The notes: generated by a model from the sequence alone, not told the origin. A stretch of DNA of 64,000 bases from Pararhizobium sp. IMCC21322 (GCF_030758295.1 NZ_CP132335.1:2890412-2954411); one strand, 5' to 3'. Counted from the first letter of the stretch, positions 1 through 9,304 are shown. Program-made: numbers and translations.

Positions 1-79
1 TGATGTCCAGATTAATGCCGTGCAGGGCCGTCCAGCCACCGTATTTCTTGACCAGATCGGAAACGATGACGTCAGCCAT
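1..79 (-). CDS. ABC transporter ATP-binding protein, N-terminal fragment
   Basis: Only the first 26 codons lie in the window; the gene continues past base 1. The peptide opens MADVIVSDLVKKYGGWTALH, the usual first strand of MalK/UgpC-type sugar importer ATPases (a V..L.K.YG...AL pattern ahead of the Walker A motif, which is outside the window). An AGGAGTG Shine-Dalgarno sits 5 bases before the ATG. The start overlaps the last 8 bases of the HAD gene, so it is the next cistron of the same operon. Together with the two permeases and the binding protein it would complete a carbohydrate ABC importer. The sugar-importer assignment rests mainly on this context. Confidence 0.75.
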   Translation of the reverse strand, partial: MADVIVSDLVKKYGGWTALHGINLDI

Positions 80-872
80 TTAACACTCCTAAAGTCGTTT
101 TTGCTGGCACTGGAATGGCCCCGAGATCATCAATGTCGAAATCTGGTTCAACAGAGAATGGCCCGGATTCCTGAACACCTGTTCTTACAAGTATGGTCGG
201 CAATCCTGCGGCATGACCTGCCGCAATATCGGTCATGACCTGGTCACCGACCATAAATGTTGTTCGTGCCGGGGTTCCCAGCAAGTCCAGCGCCATAGTC
301 ACCAGATCGGGCTGTGGTTTGCCAATAATGATCGGTGGCACGCCGGAAGCCGTCTCGATTGCTTTCAGGATCGAGCCCGCACCCGGCTCAAACCCAGTGC
401 CATGGGGAAGCATGTGATCCGGGTTCGTTCCGATGAAGATCGCGCCAGACATCAGCGCGGCCTGTGCCTTGGCAAGCTTTTCGTACGTAAAGTGCCGATC
501 AAGACCGGCCACCACAGCGGACACGTCGCTATCGGCCAGTTCAAACCCTTGAGCGACAACTGCGTCCGACAAGGCACTGGCGCCGATCACCATAACTCGC
601 GCGCCAGCAGGCAGAAGTTCCTTTACGCGCATCGCTGCAACGGCACAGGTCGTCACAATCCGGTCCGGCGTGGTCGGGATGCCAAAACCATTCAGTTTTT
701 CACTGAATTCTCGAGCTGTTTTTGTGGAATTATTAGTGACAAAAGCATAGGGCAGTCCTGCCACATTCCACGCTTGGAAAGCCTTTACCGCACTTGGAAT
801 CGGATCGTCACCGCGGTAGGTGACACCATCCAGGTCACTGATGATACCTGATATTTCTGGCCAGTTTTTCAT
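72..872 (-). CDS. HAD-superfamily (IIA, NagD-like) phosphatase
   Basis: A 266-residue protein with the HAD motifs in order: motif I DLDGVTY with the two Asp at residues 13 and 15, motif II TNNST at 46-50, a conserved Lys in IGKPQPD, and motif III MVGDQVMTD near 208-216. The large cap between motifs II and III fits subclass IIA (NagD, phosphoglycolate and p-nitrophenyl phosphatases). Such enzymes remove phosphate from small sugar or nucleotide phosphates in the cytoplasm. Lying after a ribokinase-like kinase and an SDR dehydrogenase, it probably dephosphorylates an intermediate of the same sugar route, or repairs a by-product. It starts 7 bases after the SDR stop codon. The substrate cannot be predicted. 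Confidence 0.85.
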   Translation of the reverse strand: MKNWPEISGIISDLDGVTYRGDDPIPSAVKAFQAWNVAGLPYAFVTNNSTKTAREFSEKLNGFGIPTTPDRIVTTCAVAAMRVKELLPAGARVMVIGASALSDAVVAQGFELADSDVSAVVAGLDRHFTYEKLAKAQAALMSGAIFIGTNPDHMLPHGTGFEPGAGSILKAIETASGVPPIIIGKPQPDLVTMALDLLGTPARTTFMVGDQVMTDIAAGHAAGLPTILVRTGVQESGPFSVEPDFDIDDLGAIPVPAKTTLGVLNG

Positions 873-879
873 AATGTTC

Positions 880-1638
880 TCAATCGCTCATGACCATGCC
901 GCCATTCACGTGCAAGACCTGACCGGTAATGTACGCTGCGGCATCGGATGCCAGAAAAATCGTGGCGCCAACTATATCGTCAGGTAGGCCAATCCGACCC
1001 AGTGGAATGCGGCCAGCATGACGGGCCGCGGTCTCTTCGGCCGGGCGGCCATGCATCGGCGTATGAATGATACCAGGTGCTATGGCGTTCACAGTCACGT
1101 TCTGCGGCGCGGCCTCATAGGCCAACAATTGCGTGAGATCGTGCACGATCGCCTTTGAATAACAGTAATCGGCGCCACCGGCTTGATAGTTTAACACCGC
1201 ACCTCGCGAGGAAATTGATGAGCCAATATTGAGGATGCGGCCACCATGATCTTTCAGGGAGTCGGCATAGACTGCACGTGTCAGGTTCAACACGGCATCA
1301 GTGTTGACGGCCAAGGTGCGTGTAATCTTGGACCTGTCACCATCGAACAGTCGTTCCGCGGATTTGATACCAGCATTATTGACCAAAACCTCCACCGGTC
1401 CGAACCGCTCCCGGGTGGCTTTGAGCATATCTTCAATGCCCGCCTCATCGGTGACGTCAAGCGCAATACAAAGAACATTGTTTCGCGCCTCCATTGCTGC
1501 ATCAACCCGCGACGGATCCAGATCTGCGGCGACGACATTTGCGCCGGCATCTGCAAAGCCCTTGACCAATGCCATACCGATGCCACCCGACGCACCCGTA
1601 ATCACAACTATTTTTCCTTTGATATTAAAGATACTCAC
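880..1638 (-). CDS. SDR-family NAD(P)-dependent dehydrogenase
   Basis: A 252-residue classical short-chain dehydrogenase. The cofactor motif TGASGGIG is at residues 14-21, an acidic residue follows the second strand (AADLD, suggesting NAD preference), NNAG lies near residue 88, and the catalytic pair is in YCYSK near 157-161. The C-terminus has the usual ITGQVLHVNGGM. It would oxidise an alcohol group of a sugar, polyol or sugar acid. It begins one base after the kinase stop codon, within the ABC importer operon, so the imported compound or its product is the likely substrate. Family assignment is firm; the specific reaction is not. Confidence 0.88.
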   Translation of the reverse strand: MSIFNIKGKIVVITGASGGIGMALVKGFADAGANVVAADLDPSRVDAAMEARNNVLCIALDVTDEAGIEDMLKATRERFGPVEVLVNNAGIKSAERLFDGDRSKITRTLAVNTDAVLNLTRAVYADSLKDHGGRILNIGSSISSRGAVLNYQAGGADYCYSKAIVHDLTQLLAYEAAPQNVTVNAIAPGIIHTPMHGRPAEETAARHAGRIPLGRIGLPDDIVGATIFLASDAAAYITGQVLHVNGGMVMSD

Positions 1639-1639
1639 T

Positions 1640-2563
1640 TCAGGCGGCTCCTTCTTTTGCCAGGAATGCCCTGACCTCTTTTTCGGTTGGCATGGATTGT
1701 TGTGCGCCCTTTCGGGTTACGCTGACGCTCGCTGTTGCGACGGCAAAACTCAGTGCGTCCTCGATAGGCATGTTCCGTGTGATGGCCACCGCAAGCCCGC
1801 TGTTGAAGGCGTCCCCGGCGGCGGTCGTATCAACAACGTCCACCTGATAAGCAGATTGGTGGATGGACTTTTCTGCATCAAGATAGACGACACCCTCTCC
1901 ACCAAGGGTGATTGCCACAGCCTTGATGCCGCGATCATGGAGAAGTTTCGCAGCCTCAAATGCCGTGGTGGGCGAATCGATGGTGATACCCGTCAGCTCT
2001 TCCGCTTCGGTTTCATTCGGTGTCAGGATATCTATGGCTTTGCAATCCGCGTCGGTCAGTTGCGCCCGCACCGGGGCGGGATTGAAGATCAGGAAGCGAT
2101 CAGCCTTCATTTCAAATGCCGCGCGACAGGCTGCGACCGGCAAGCCCATTTCAACAACCATCACCGCAGTTTGAGGAATTCCATCCAGAGCCTTTTTAAC
2201 GTCGTCCGGGCCGAAAAATTCGTTCGCCCCCGCGTCTATGCCAATCATGTTGGAGCCCTCGGAGCTAACAAATATGATTGACCGGCCGGAGGCCACACCC
2301 GGTTTGCGACCGAATTTGCCGGTTTGCACACCACTTGAAGCCATAAACTTGATAAGGGTTTCGGCGGCGTCATCCTCTCCCAAAAGCGTTGCGAAGTGCG
2401 GTGCCGCACCAAGACGGGCAGCTGCAACAGCCTGGTTTGCACCCTTACCGCCACCAAACTCCTCGATGGTGCCCATCAGGCTTTGGCCTACTGTTGGCAA
2501 CGAATGGGAATAGAACACGATGTCCAGATTGGTCGTGCCGAGAAAGATCAATGGACGGTTCAT
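1640..2563 (-). CDS. PfkB-family carbohydrate kinase, ribokinase-like
   Basis: 307 residues with both PfkB signatures: GGGKGANQ at residues 38-45 (substrate-binding di-Gly) and DTTAAGDAF near 245-253, with the catalytic Asp in GD and an anion hole. LTPNETEAEELTG matches the second half of ribokinase-type enzymes. It would phosphorylate an imported sugar or nucleoside with ATP in the cytoplasm. Its ATG overlaps the stop of the upstream permease (ATGA), so the two are translationally coupled and kinase and importer are made together. The start of the protein (FLGTTNLDIVF) is ribokinase-like but the sugar is unknown, so I give no gene symbol. Confidence 0.87.
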   Translation of the reverse strand: MNRPLIFLGTTNLDIVFYSHSLPTVGQSLMGTIEEFGGGKGANQAVAAARLGAAPHFATLLGEDDAAETLIKFMASSGVQTGKFGRKPGVASGRSIIFVSSEGSNMIGIDAGANEFFGPDDVKKALDGIPQTAVMVVEMGLPVAACRAAFEMKADRFLIFNPAPVRAQLTDADCKAIDILTPNETEAEELTGITIDSPTTAFEAAKLLHDRGIKAVAITLGGEGVVYLDAEKSIHQSAYQVDVVDTTAAGDAFNSGLAVAITRNMPIEDALSFAVATASVSVTRKGAQQSMPTEKEVRAFLAKEGAA

Positions 2564-3411
2564 TTCAACGCTCCAAAGGTGAGGCCACGTTCAAGGTGAC
2601 GCTGCCCAAGCAGAATGAGAACGATCGGTACGATCATTGAAATCACGAGACCAGCGGACACGACAGGATAGAAGTTAACGCCGGGATTGAGCAGTTTCAG
2701 AAGCGCCACTGTGACCGGCGCGTTTTTTGCGCTGAGCATCAGACCAAGCGCGAAATTATGCCAGGCCAGCAGGAAGACCAACAACGACGCGCCCACAAGT
2801 CCAGGCTTCAGAAGCGGTATGACCACCTTGAAGATGATCTGCGGTTTTGATGCCCCGCAGATGGCTGCGGCTTCTTCAATCTCGTAAGGGATATCCTCGA
2901 CATAGGACCGAGACAGCCAGATCATCATCGGCAGTGTAATCAGCTGATAGACCCATATCATGCCGATATAACTGTCGTAGAGACCTATTAACTGGAAGAC
3001 CTGAAAGAGCGGTATGACCACAAGAAGCACAGGAGCGAACCGGAAGCCCAGGATGAAGAAGGCCAGATCCTCTTTTGCCCGGAATTCAAAGCGGGCCAGC
3101 GCATAGCCGGCTGGAACCCCGGCGATCAACGACAGGATAACCGCGCCAAAAGCGATGATGACGCTGTTCAGTACCGGCTTGAAGAATTCGACCTTGAGCG
3201 TGCCGTAATTCGTTGCATCCGCATCTGCGAGATCGAACAGAACCTTGTAGTTTTCCATTGTTGGGTCGAACAGAAACACCGGCGGGTATGCATTTACATC
3301 GGCAGCGACTTTGAAGGAATTCATCACGATCCAGATGATCGGGAAGGCGAGAACGGCTACGGTGACAAGCACAAGTGCGTTGAGAACCAATTTGACAACC
3401 AGCTTGTTCAT
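2560..3411 (-). CDS. Sugar ABC transporter permease, MalG/UgpE type
   Basis: A 283-residue inner-membrane permease. I chose the ATG at 3411 (MNKLVVKLVLNALV), which follows the upstream permease stop by two bases; a longer frame to 3486 would run into that gene. About six hydrophobic segments are visible, and the EAA cytoplasmic loop reads EIEEAAAICGASKPQIIFKV, which contacts the ATPase. The position after a MalF-type permease and before a sugar kinase fits the CUT1 family of carbohydrate importers. It pairs with the 3414-4307 protein to form the channel. Confidence 0.9.
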   Translation of the reverse strand: MNKLVVKLVLNALVLVTVAVLAFPIIWIVMNSFKVAADVNAYPPVFLFDPTMENYKVLFDLADADATNYGTLKVEFFKPVLNSVIIAFGAVILSLIAGVPAGYALARFEFRAKEDLAFFILGFRFAPVLLVVIPLFQVFQLIGLYDSYIGMIWVYQLITLPMMIWLSRSYVEDIPYEIEEAAAICGASKPQIIFKVVIPLLKPGLVGASLLVFLLAWHNFALGLMLSAKNAPVTVALLKLLNPGVNFYPVVSAGLVISMIVPIVLILLGQRHLERGLTFGALK

Positions 3412-3413
3412 GG

Positions 3414-4307
3414 TCAACTCACCCGTTTTCTGGTGTATTGCCACAGGCGCACGACTATGATGGCACTGATCAATACCATCAGCCAATTGACGATCATCAT
3501 TGCAGCACCGCGCCCGAAATAGAGGTTCTGGAACGCGGTAAAGTAGGCCGAGACCGACAGCACGTCAGTGGCGTTGCCAGGTCCGCCTTGCGTTGTCCCG
3601 AAGATGATATCGAACTGATTGAGTGAATCGATCAGCCGAAACAGCGAGGCCAGAATGATGTAGGGCAGCACCATTGGCAGCTCGATACGCCAGAAAATAT
3701 CCCACGCCTTTGCGCCATTCATACGTGCGCCTTCGATGATTTCCGGTGAGATGCCCCTGAGCCCAGCAAAGATAATGAGCGCAAAAAACGGCGTAAAGGT
3801 CCACACATCGATGAAGATGACCGCAAACATTGCTGTCTCGGCCTTTGATGTCCACGGGAAGTTTTCTATCCCGATGAAGCTGAGAAAATAGTTCAGAACG
3901 CCCGTCTCGGGGTTCATCATAGTCGACCACATTAACGCAACTGACAAGGGCGGTAGAACAAGCGGTAACAGCATCGCCGGGCGACACCATTTGGCGAGAA
4001 AGACGCCAGAATTGAAGAGTTTGGCTATGGCCAGACCGAGCAGGGCCTCGCAAGCAACTGCGGTGAGAGCGAAGGTAGCTGTCGCCTGAATGGAGTCCCA
4101 GAAGCGACCACGCTTGAACAAGTAGATGTAGTTTTTGAAGCCCTCGAAATCGACCCTGGCGCGGCCAAAGCGAAAATCCGTCAGGGACTGATAAAAGCCC
4201 CAGAAAAATAGCAACATAAATCCGCCAAGAATCAGGATTGCCGGCAATAGAGACACCATCAGAAAGAATTTGGTGTTCCGCGCCTTTTGCTTTGCGTGAG
4301 TAGACAT
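3414..4307 (-). CDS. Sugar ABC transporter permease, MalF/UgpA type
   Basis: A 297-residue membrane protein with an N-terminal helix after a basic start (MSTHAKQKARNTKFF), further hydrophobic segments, and an EAA loop reading EIIEGARMNGAKAWDIFWRI. The long first periplasmic loop before the third segment (SLTDFRFGRARVDFEGFKNY) is typical of MalF/UgpA subunits. The gene lies between the binding-protein gene and the second permease. A stem-loop separates it from the binding-protein gene, a common way to keep more binding protein than permease. Confidence 0.9.
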   Translation of the reverse strand: MSTHAKQKARNTKFFLMVSLLPAILILGGFMLLFFWGFYQSLTDFRFGRARVDFEGFKNYIYLFKRGRFWDSIQATATFALTAVACEALLGLAIAKLFNSGVFLAKWCRPAMLLPLVLPPLSVALMWSTMMNPETGVLNYFLSFIGIENFPWTSKAETAMFAVIFIDVWTFTPFFALIIFAGLRGISPEIIEGARMNGAKAWDIFWRIELPMVLPYIILASLFRLIDSLNQFDIIFGTTQGGPGNATDVLSVSAYFTAFQNLYFGRGAAMMIVNWLMVLISAIIVVRLWQYTRKRVS

Positions 4308-4333
4308 GTCGGCACAAAACTCCTGGGAGAAAG

Positions 4334-4357
4334 ACCGACGGCCCTAGAGCCGTCGGT
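4334..4357 (-). terminator. Stem-loop between binding-protein and permease genes
   Basis: A 9-base-pair perfect inverted repeat (ACCGACGGC/GCCGTCGGT) with a 6-base loop. On the minus strand it is followed by CTTTCTC, a poor T-tract. It lies in the 80-base gap after the binding-protein stop. It is more likely a leaky terminator or mRNA 3'-end stabiliser that sets expression ratios than a full stop. Confidence 0.6.
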
Positions 4358-4387
4358 AAGTTGCGGAAATCCGCGTCTGGGAGGATC

Positions 4388-5737
4388 TCAGTTGAGGTCT
4401 TCGCGAATTTCTTCCGCAAGCTCGGCTAGGCGCTCTTCAATATCAGCACCACCGACCATTTCCTGCATAGCGACAGCCCAGGCATTCATTGCCGTGCCAA
4501 AACCATAGCGTGGAGTGAACAGGAGTGACGTTTTTTCCTGCACCAGGTTGAAATTGTCATAGAAGTTGTTGAACTCCGGCTGGTTTGCGTAGTCGATCCA
4601 CTCCTGGGCTTTCCAGGTTGATGAACGCGGTGGGTTGACCAACTTGCCGTCCGTGGCACCACGGATGTTCATCTCCTTGGATGTTGCCCACTGGATGAAG
4701 TACCATGCGGCATCTTTTTTCTCGGAGGCATTGTTAATTGCCAACGACCAAATCCAGATGTTGGACGCAAATTCCGAGTTGTCTGGAGCTGTTGGCGGTG
4801 GTGCAAAAGCAATTTTGCCCGATGCGTCCGATGCGCCTTTTATGTTGTTCCAGAAGCCGAACATGTTGGCGTCAACGGCCATTGCGGTCTTGCCGGTCGA
4901 AAGGCCGTCGACCACTTGATACCAGTTGTCGTTTGCCCAGCTGTCCGGTGCACAATTCTGGATCATGTCCACATAGTCATTGTGGAAACGGATCGATTCG
5001 GCAGAATCAAGCGCCGTGTCGAAATCATCGCCTGAACCAGTGAAATCACTGACCCCGTAAGACTGCGCGATCGAAATTGGAGCCGTATGGATCGATGACC
5101 AGAAGCGGACACCGCGGACCGCCATCGGGGTGATGTCCGGGTCCGCTGCGCGGATGACCTTACAGGCTTCTGTCAATTCGGGAAGCGTGCCGGGCACTTC
5201 AACGCCCAGTCGTTCCAGGATGTCCGTCCGGTACATCATCTGCATGTTTTCGAAAGCATGCGGAATACCCCAAACCTCGCCATTCGGGTCGGCAATTATC
5301 TTTTCTTCGCTGACATTCCAAGTCCAGGCCTCACGCAATGCCGGGAAGAAGTCTTCGTAGTCATATTCAGGGTTTGTCATCGTCGGGTCGGCGATCATGC
5401 CCTTCAGGGGCGCAAGTTGGCCGCCGGGAGTCACGTCCCAGGCGGGCTGAATGCCGGTGCCGACGACATCCCAATCCGGCGAGCCGGTGGACAACTGGAT
5501 GTTCAGTTTGCCCCAGTAGGTGTCGTCAGGATAAAGCTCTGCATTCACCTTGATTCCGGTCAACTCTTCGAACTCGGGCAGATACGCCACGACAGCATCG
5601 GCATAAGGATGGATATCGTATGCCCATGTGATTTCTGTGCCTTCGAACTTGCGCCAATCAAAGTCTGCGGCGTTTGCCGTCGTACTCATCAGCGCAGCGG
5701 TTAGTAGCGCGATTGTGAGTGTTTTTTGATGTTTCAC
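4388..5737 (-). CDS. Sugar ABC transporter substrate-binding protein, family 1
   Basis: 449 residues beginning with a signal peptide (VKHQKTLTIALLTAALMST...ANA-ADF). I prefer the GTG start at 5737: GGGAG lies about 9 bases upstream, while the longer frame begins at a TTG inside that ribosome-binding region. The body has the pattern of the large (MalE/UgpB) periplasmic binding proteins: ITWAYDIHPYADAV near the start, GIPHAF and ALREAW in the middle, and AAWYFIQWATSKE before the C-terminal lobe. It captures the substrate in the periplasm and delivers it to the permease pair. It is first in the minus-strand operon, 150 bases from the divergent regulator. The ligand is unknown. Confidence 0.88.
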   Translation of the reverse strand: MKHQKTLTIALLTAALMSTTANAADFDWRKFEGTEITWAYDIHPYADAVVAYLPEFEELTGIKVNAELYPDDTYWGKLNIQLSTGSPDWDVVGTGIQPAWDVTPGGQLAPLKGMIADPTMTNPEYDYEDFFPALREAWTWNVSEEKIIADPNGEVWGIPHAFENMQMMYRTDILERLGVEVPGTLPELTEACKVIRAADPDITPMAVRGVRFWSSIHTAPISIAQSYGVSDFTGSGDDFDTALDSAESIRFHNDYVDMIQNCAPDSWANDNWYQVVDGLSTGKTAMAVDANMFGFWNNIKGASDASGKIAFAPPPTAPDNSEFASNIWIWSLAINNASEKKDAAWYFIQWATSKEMNIRGATDGKLVNPPRSSTWKAQEWIDYANQPEFNNFYDNFNLVQEKTSLLFTPRYGFGTAMNAWAVAMQEMVGGADIEERLAELAEEIREDLN

Positions 5738-5887
5738 GGTTTTCTCCCTTTTCAAAATCTAATCTATTGGATTCCTCCATGTAAAATCGTGACACAGCTT
5801 GCCCTTGAATTGTGAGGCTTGTGCGCTAGAATTGGGTAATTTTGGGAAACTAGGAAGGGCCACCCCCATCCAGATTGCAGAGAAACA

Positions 5888-7603
5888 ATGAAAACATTTC
5901 GTTTTCGCGTCGGAGCGGCCGTTGGCTCCGGCATGGCGGCACGCGCTGCCGAGAGCGCGGGTGCGGATTTTATTCTCGCTCTCGGGGCTAGCAAAATGCG
6001 ATCCATGGGCGTGGCTTCGCCTGCGTCGCTGCTGCCCATCTATGATGCGGTCGACTTCACAATTGATTTTGCAATCTCTGAAATTCTGCCGAGAGTGGAT
6101 TTGCCAACATATGTAGGGCTGCCACTTTTTGATCCGCGTCTTCAATGCGATGAATTGGTCTTGCGCCTGAAATCGCTGGGGATACAGGGCCTCACAAATT
6201 TTCCGGCTGTGTTTCACTTCGGCGAACGTGCGCAGATACTGGAACAGCATGGCCTGGGACGCGACCGCGAAATTGAATTCCTCCTGGCCGCTTCAAATGC
6301 GGGGCTGAACACGATTGGCTACGTGCGTAACCGCGCTGAAGCCAATGCTATGGTGGCGGCAGGAATCTCGACGATTTGCATCAATTTCAGCCTCAACCCG
6401 CCAAAACCCGAAGACACCGAAGACATTGACAAGGCCAGTCAACTTGTTCTGGCCGCCAAGGACATCGTGGAGAGCGTCCGAAGACCGAACAGAAACCTGA
6501 CAATCTATCTGGGCGGCGGCCCTATTTTAGGCGGCGCCAGCATGGACAATTTTTGCCGCAATGCGGGCATAGACGGGTTCATCGGGGGGTCGGCGTTGGA
6601 CCGGGCACCGCTTGAAAAATCGCTTTTAAAAAGCGTGGCATCGTTTCGGGAAATCCAGGTGCTGCGAAATCAGGTCGAACAGCTTGAACGCGAACTGAAC
6701 CGCGTCAACAAACAATATGGTCTGGTCTGTCAGTCAATAGCCATGGATACGATGCTGGATCAGGTGGAGACTGCTATCGAATTGGGCACCCACATTGCGA
6801 TTAGAGGTGAAGCGGAAACCGGACGCATGGATGTGGCAGACATGATTGCTCATCGCCTGCGACAAGGATCACGCCGCGAGGTGTGGAAAATTAGCGTCAT
6901 TGAAGGCGCCGGCACCTTAAAGCAGCTCTATGGCAGCGCCCGCGAAAAGGGCAATCGTCGGTTGGTCGGGGTCCTCGAACTCTCGGGTCCACAAACTCCG
7001 ATCATCCTGAAGGACGTTGAACAATTATCTCAAAACGAACAGGAAGATCTCGCGCGATTCCTGGTGCACGGTCAATATTGCCCTGTTGGCGACGAAACAG
7101 CCAAGCACAGCAACGCGAGATTGATCATTCTGCTTGATCCCGAAATAGGCACAGCGCGCGGCAAGCGACCACTTGCACCCTGTCTTTCCGATGCCTTGGC
7201 AGGGCACGAGATTTCGGTTCCGCCACTGCGCGACCGCATCGAGGATATTCCCTTGCTCGCGCAGCAATACGCAGCAAAATTTGGCGTTAAGAACGAGGAC
7301 TTTCCATCGCTGGTAATCCGGACACTGGTTCGGCACAACTGGCCGGGCAATCTCAAGGAGTTTGAAGCGGCAATTCGCTGGCTTGCCGGAGACAAGGCAT
7401 TATCTGCATCAGAAGATGAACTGATCGCGCACATTGGTGGCAATCAGACAACCATCGTGAACAACGGAACCATTTCCCGGCGAGACCGGATCATTCAGGC
7501 GCTTTTACTGAACAATCTCAGCCGAACCAAGACTGCGGAATATTTGGGCATTTCACGCAAGACGCTCTACAATCAAATCAGGAAGCACGACATTCTAAAC
7601 TGA
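5888..7603 (+). CDS. Transcriptional regulator: PEP-hydrolase-like TIM barrel + degenerate AAA+ + Fis HTH
   Basis: 571 residues in three parts. Residues 1-240 match the TIM-barrel family annotated as phosphoenolpyruvate hydrolase / TIM-barrel signal transduction protein (PF09370 as I recall), with NFPAVFHFGE and GGGPILGG, and align with the 9301-10137 protein. Residues 245-280 are a heptad-rich coiled coil. Residues 285-500 keep the outline of a sigma-54 activator AAA+ domain (PPLRDRIEDIPLL at 445-457, HNWPGNLKEFE at 483-493), but the Walker A site reads GEAETGR (no Lys), the Walker B Asp-Glu is absent (GVLELS) and there is no GAFTGA loop. Residues 531-568 are a Fis-type HTH. It probably binds DNA without ATP-driven activation of sigma-54. 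It sits divergent from the importer operon and tail-to-tail with the operon holding its stand-alone TIM-barrel relative, so it probably controls one or both. Confidence 0.85.
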   Translation: MKTFRFRVGAAVGSGMAARAAESAGADFILALGASKMRSMGVASPASLLPIYDAVDFTIDFAISEILPRVDLPTYVGLPLFDPRLQCDELVLRLKSLGIQGLTNFPAVFHFGERAQILEQHGLGRDREIEFLLAASNAGLNTIGYVRNRAEANAMVAAGISTICINFSLNPPKPEDTEDIDKASQLVLAAKDIVESVRRPNRNLTIYLGGGPILGGASMDNFCRNAGIDGFIGGSALDRAPLEKSLLKSVASFREIQVLRNQVEQLERELNRVNKQYGLVCQSIAMDTMLDQVETAIELGTHIAIRGEAETGRMDVADMIAHRLRQGSRREVWKISVIEGAGTLKQLYGSAREKGNRRLVGVLELSGPQTPIILKDVEQLSQNEQEDLARFLVHGQYCPVGDETAKHSNARLIILLDPEIGTARGKRPLAPCLSDALAGHEISVPPLRDRIEDIPLLAQQYAAKFGVKNEDFPSLVIRTLVRHNWPGNLKEFEAAIRWLAGDKALSASEDELIAHIGGNQTTIVNNGTISRRDRIIQALLLNNLSRTKTAEYLGISRKTLYNQIRKHDILN

Positions 7604-7615
7604 TTGCGCATTGGC

Positions 7616-9304
7616 CTATGTGGGAGTTTTTGTGGCGTGTTCCACTGCCAGATAGGCCGCTACAATGGCCGGACCAATTGTAATTCCCGCACCTGGATAG
7701 ACTCCAGCCATCATGGATGTCGCATCACTGCCGCAGGCATATAGTCCAGGAACTGCTTGTCCATCCTCTTTAAGAACCCGCGCCTGCGCGTCAGTTGAAA
7801 TACCAACCGAAGTGCCCAGCGTACCCGGGACAATCTGCAACGCAATGAAGGGGCCGTTCTTGATCGGGCCGAGGGTGGGGTTCTTCAGCCCAAGGCTGGC
7901 ATCGCCCAACGTCCGGTTAAACACCGATTCGCCCCGATTAAATTCAGGATCGCGGCCAATCTTTACGTTCTGATTGTGCTGTGCAACCGTGTCGGTAAGC
8001 GCCTGCGAATCGATGTCGATCTCGCGGGCCAGATCACCAAGCGTCTGTCCTTTTCGGATATATCCGCGCCGAATATGGCTGTCGAGGCTGGGCGTCCATG
8101 GCCAAGGCAGGATATCGCCCATGCCGCGCTTTTTCACAAAAGCTTCCTCACAGATGAAGAAGAACCGTTTGTCCTCGGGATAACCGTTCTCAAAAAGACC
8201 GATACAGATATCATGATAGGGGTTTGATTCATTGACAAATCTTTTACCATCGGGCGCCACGGCGATAACGCCCGGACGTCCCCGATCCAGCCAACCATAA
8301 GGAACGATCGCTGTGCTGCCATCCTTGTTTTTAAGGCGCGACACCGGCGTCCAGAATCCAGGGCTCGCGACATCCGCGTCCACCGAAGCACCAATCGATC
8401 GCGCTGCATTGATACCATCGCCCTGGACCTCAGGGGCGCAGAGCGTGACATCATGCGAATGCTTGCCACCGATCTCTTTGCGCAGCGCTGCATTTGCGGC
8501 AAAGCCGCCTGTTGCAAGAATAACGGCATCCTTTGCCGTGACCCGCAGCTCTTCGCCATTGTGGGACATCAGCGCGCCGGTTACCCGGCCATCTTCGACG
8601 ACCAGGGCGGCCATTGGACATTCGGTTACAAGCTCTACGCCGAGTTTCCGCAGAGAAATAAGCGCTGCTGCCAAAAACGCGTTCCCGCCGCTGAGTTCAG
8701 TCCCGCGTGCATATTTCAACCGGTCCATGGCAAACCGTCCGACGCGCTTGATCACATGTCTGATCGCGGTCATGGACTTAAACGGATTTAGGAAGTGCTT
8801 GATCTCGCTTGACGTGATCATCATGCCACCTAGCACGACCCGAATTGGATCGCCGATCAAATCGAAATCTTTGCCAAGAAGCCGCCCGTCATAGGGCAGG
8901 GGGCTTAACGAACGGCCCTTCTCGACACCACCTTCGCGACTGGAGTGGTAGTCTGGCGTGCCTGCCAACACGAATTTGATCTCTGAATTCTGCTCGATCT
9001 CGCGCACGGCTTCCGGGCCGCGCTCAAGAAAGGTGTCGATTTTCTTCTCGTCATAATAATTGCCAAGCTCGCCACGCAGATATGTACGGGCTTTTTCCAG
9101 ACTGTCCGCGATTCCAGCCGCTTTCGCCTGGTGCGAACAGGGCACCCAGATCATCGCGTTTGACAACGCTGTCGTGCCGCCAATCTTGGCAGCCTTTTCG
9201 CATAGCATCACGGACTTGCCTGCGGATGCTCCATAAATTGCAGCGCTTACCCCGGCAGCCCCGGAGCCGATGACGAGAATATCCACGTTCCTGGTATTGG
9301 TCAC
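7616..9304 (-). CDS. FAD-binding dehydrogenase, fumarate reductase / ketosteroid dehydrogenase-like
   Basis: 562 residues starting at a GTG whose bases overlap the preceding stop codon (GTGA). The Rossmann motif GSGAAG is at residues 13-18, followed by GGTTALSNA, the substrate-domain segment typical of the flavoprotein family that includes fumarate reductase and 3-ketosteroid-delta-1-dehydrogenase. A second FAD motif ends the protein (GLYACGSDATSMMAGVYPGAGITIG). It likely introduces or reduces a C=C bond next to a carbonyl. There is no signal peptide or haem motif, so it is cytoplasmic. It is the last gene of the operon that begins with the Tm-1-like protein. It stops 13 bases from the convergent regulator stop. 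The substrate is unknown. Confidence 0.85.
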   Translation of the reverse strand: MTNTRNVDILVIGSGAAGVSAAIYGASAGKSVMLCEKAAKIGGTTALSNAMIWVPCSHQAKAAGIADSLEKARTYLRGELGNYYDEKKIDTFLERGPEAVREIEQNSEIKFVLAGTPDYHSSREGGVEKGRSLSPLPYDGRLLGKDFDLIGDPIRVVLGGMMITSSEIKHFLNPFKSMTAIRHVIKRVGRFAMDRLKYARGTELSGGNAFLAAALISLRKLGVELVTECPMAALVVEDGRVTGALMSHNGEELRVTAKDAVILATGGFAANAALRKEIGGKHSHDVTLCAPEVQGDGINAARSIGASVDADVASPGFWTPVSRLKNKDGSTAIVPYGWLDRGRPGVIAVAPDGKRFVNESNPYHDICIGLFENGYPEDKRFFFICEEAFVKKRGMGDILPWPWTPSLDSHIRRGYIRKGQTLGDLAREIDIDSQALTDTVAQHNQNVKIGRDPEFNRGESVFNRTLGDASLGLKNPTLGPIKNGPFIALQIVPGTLGTSVGISTDAQARVLKEDGQAVPGLYACGSDATSMMAGVYPGAGITIGPAIVAAYLAVEHATKTPT

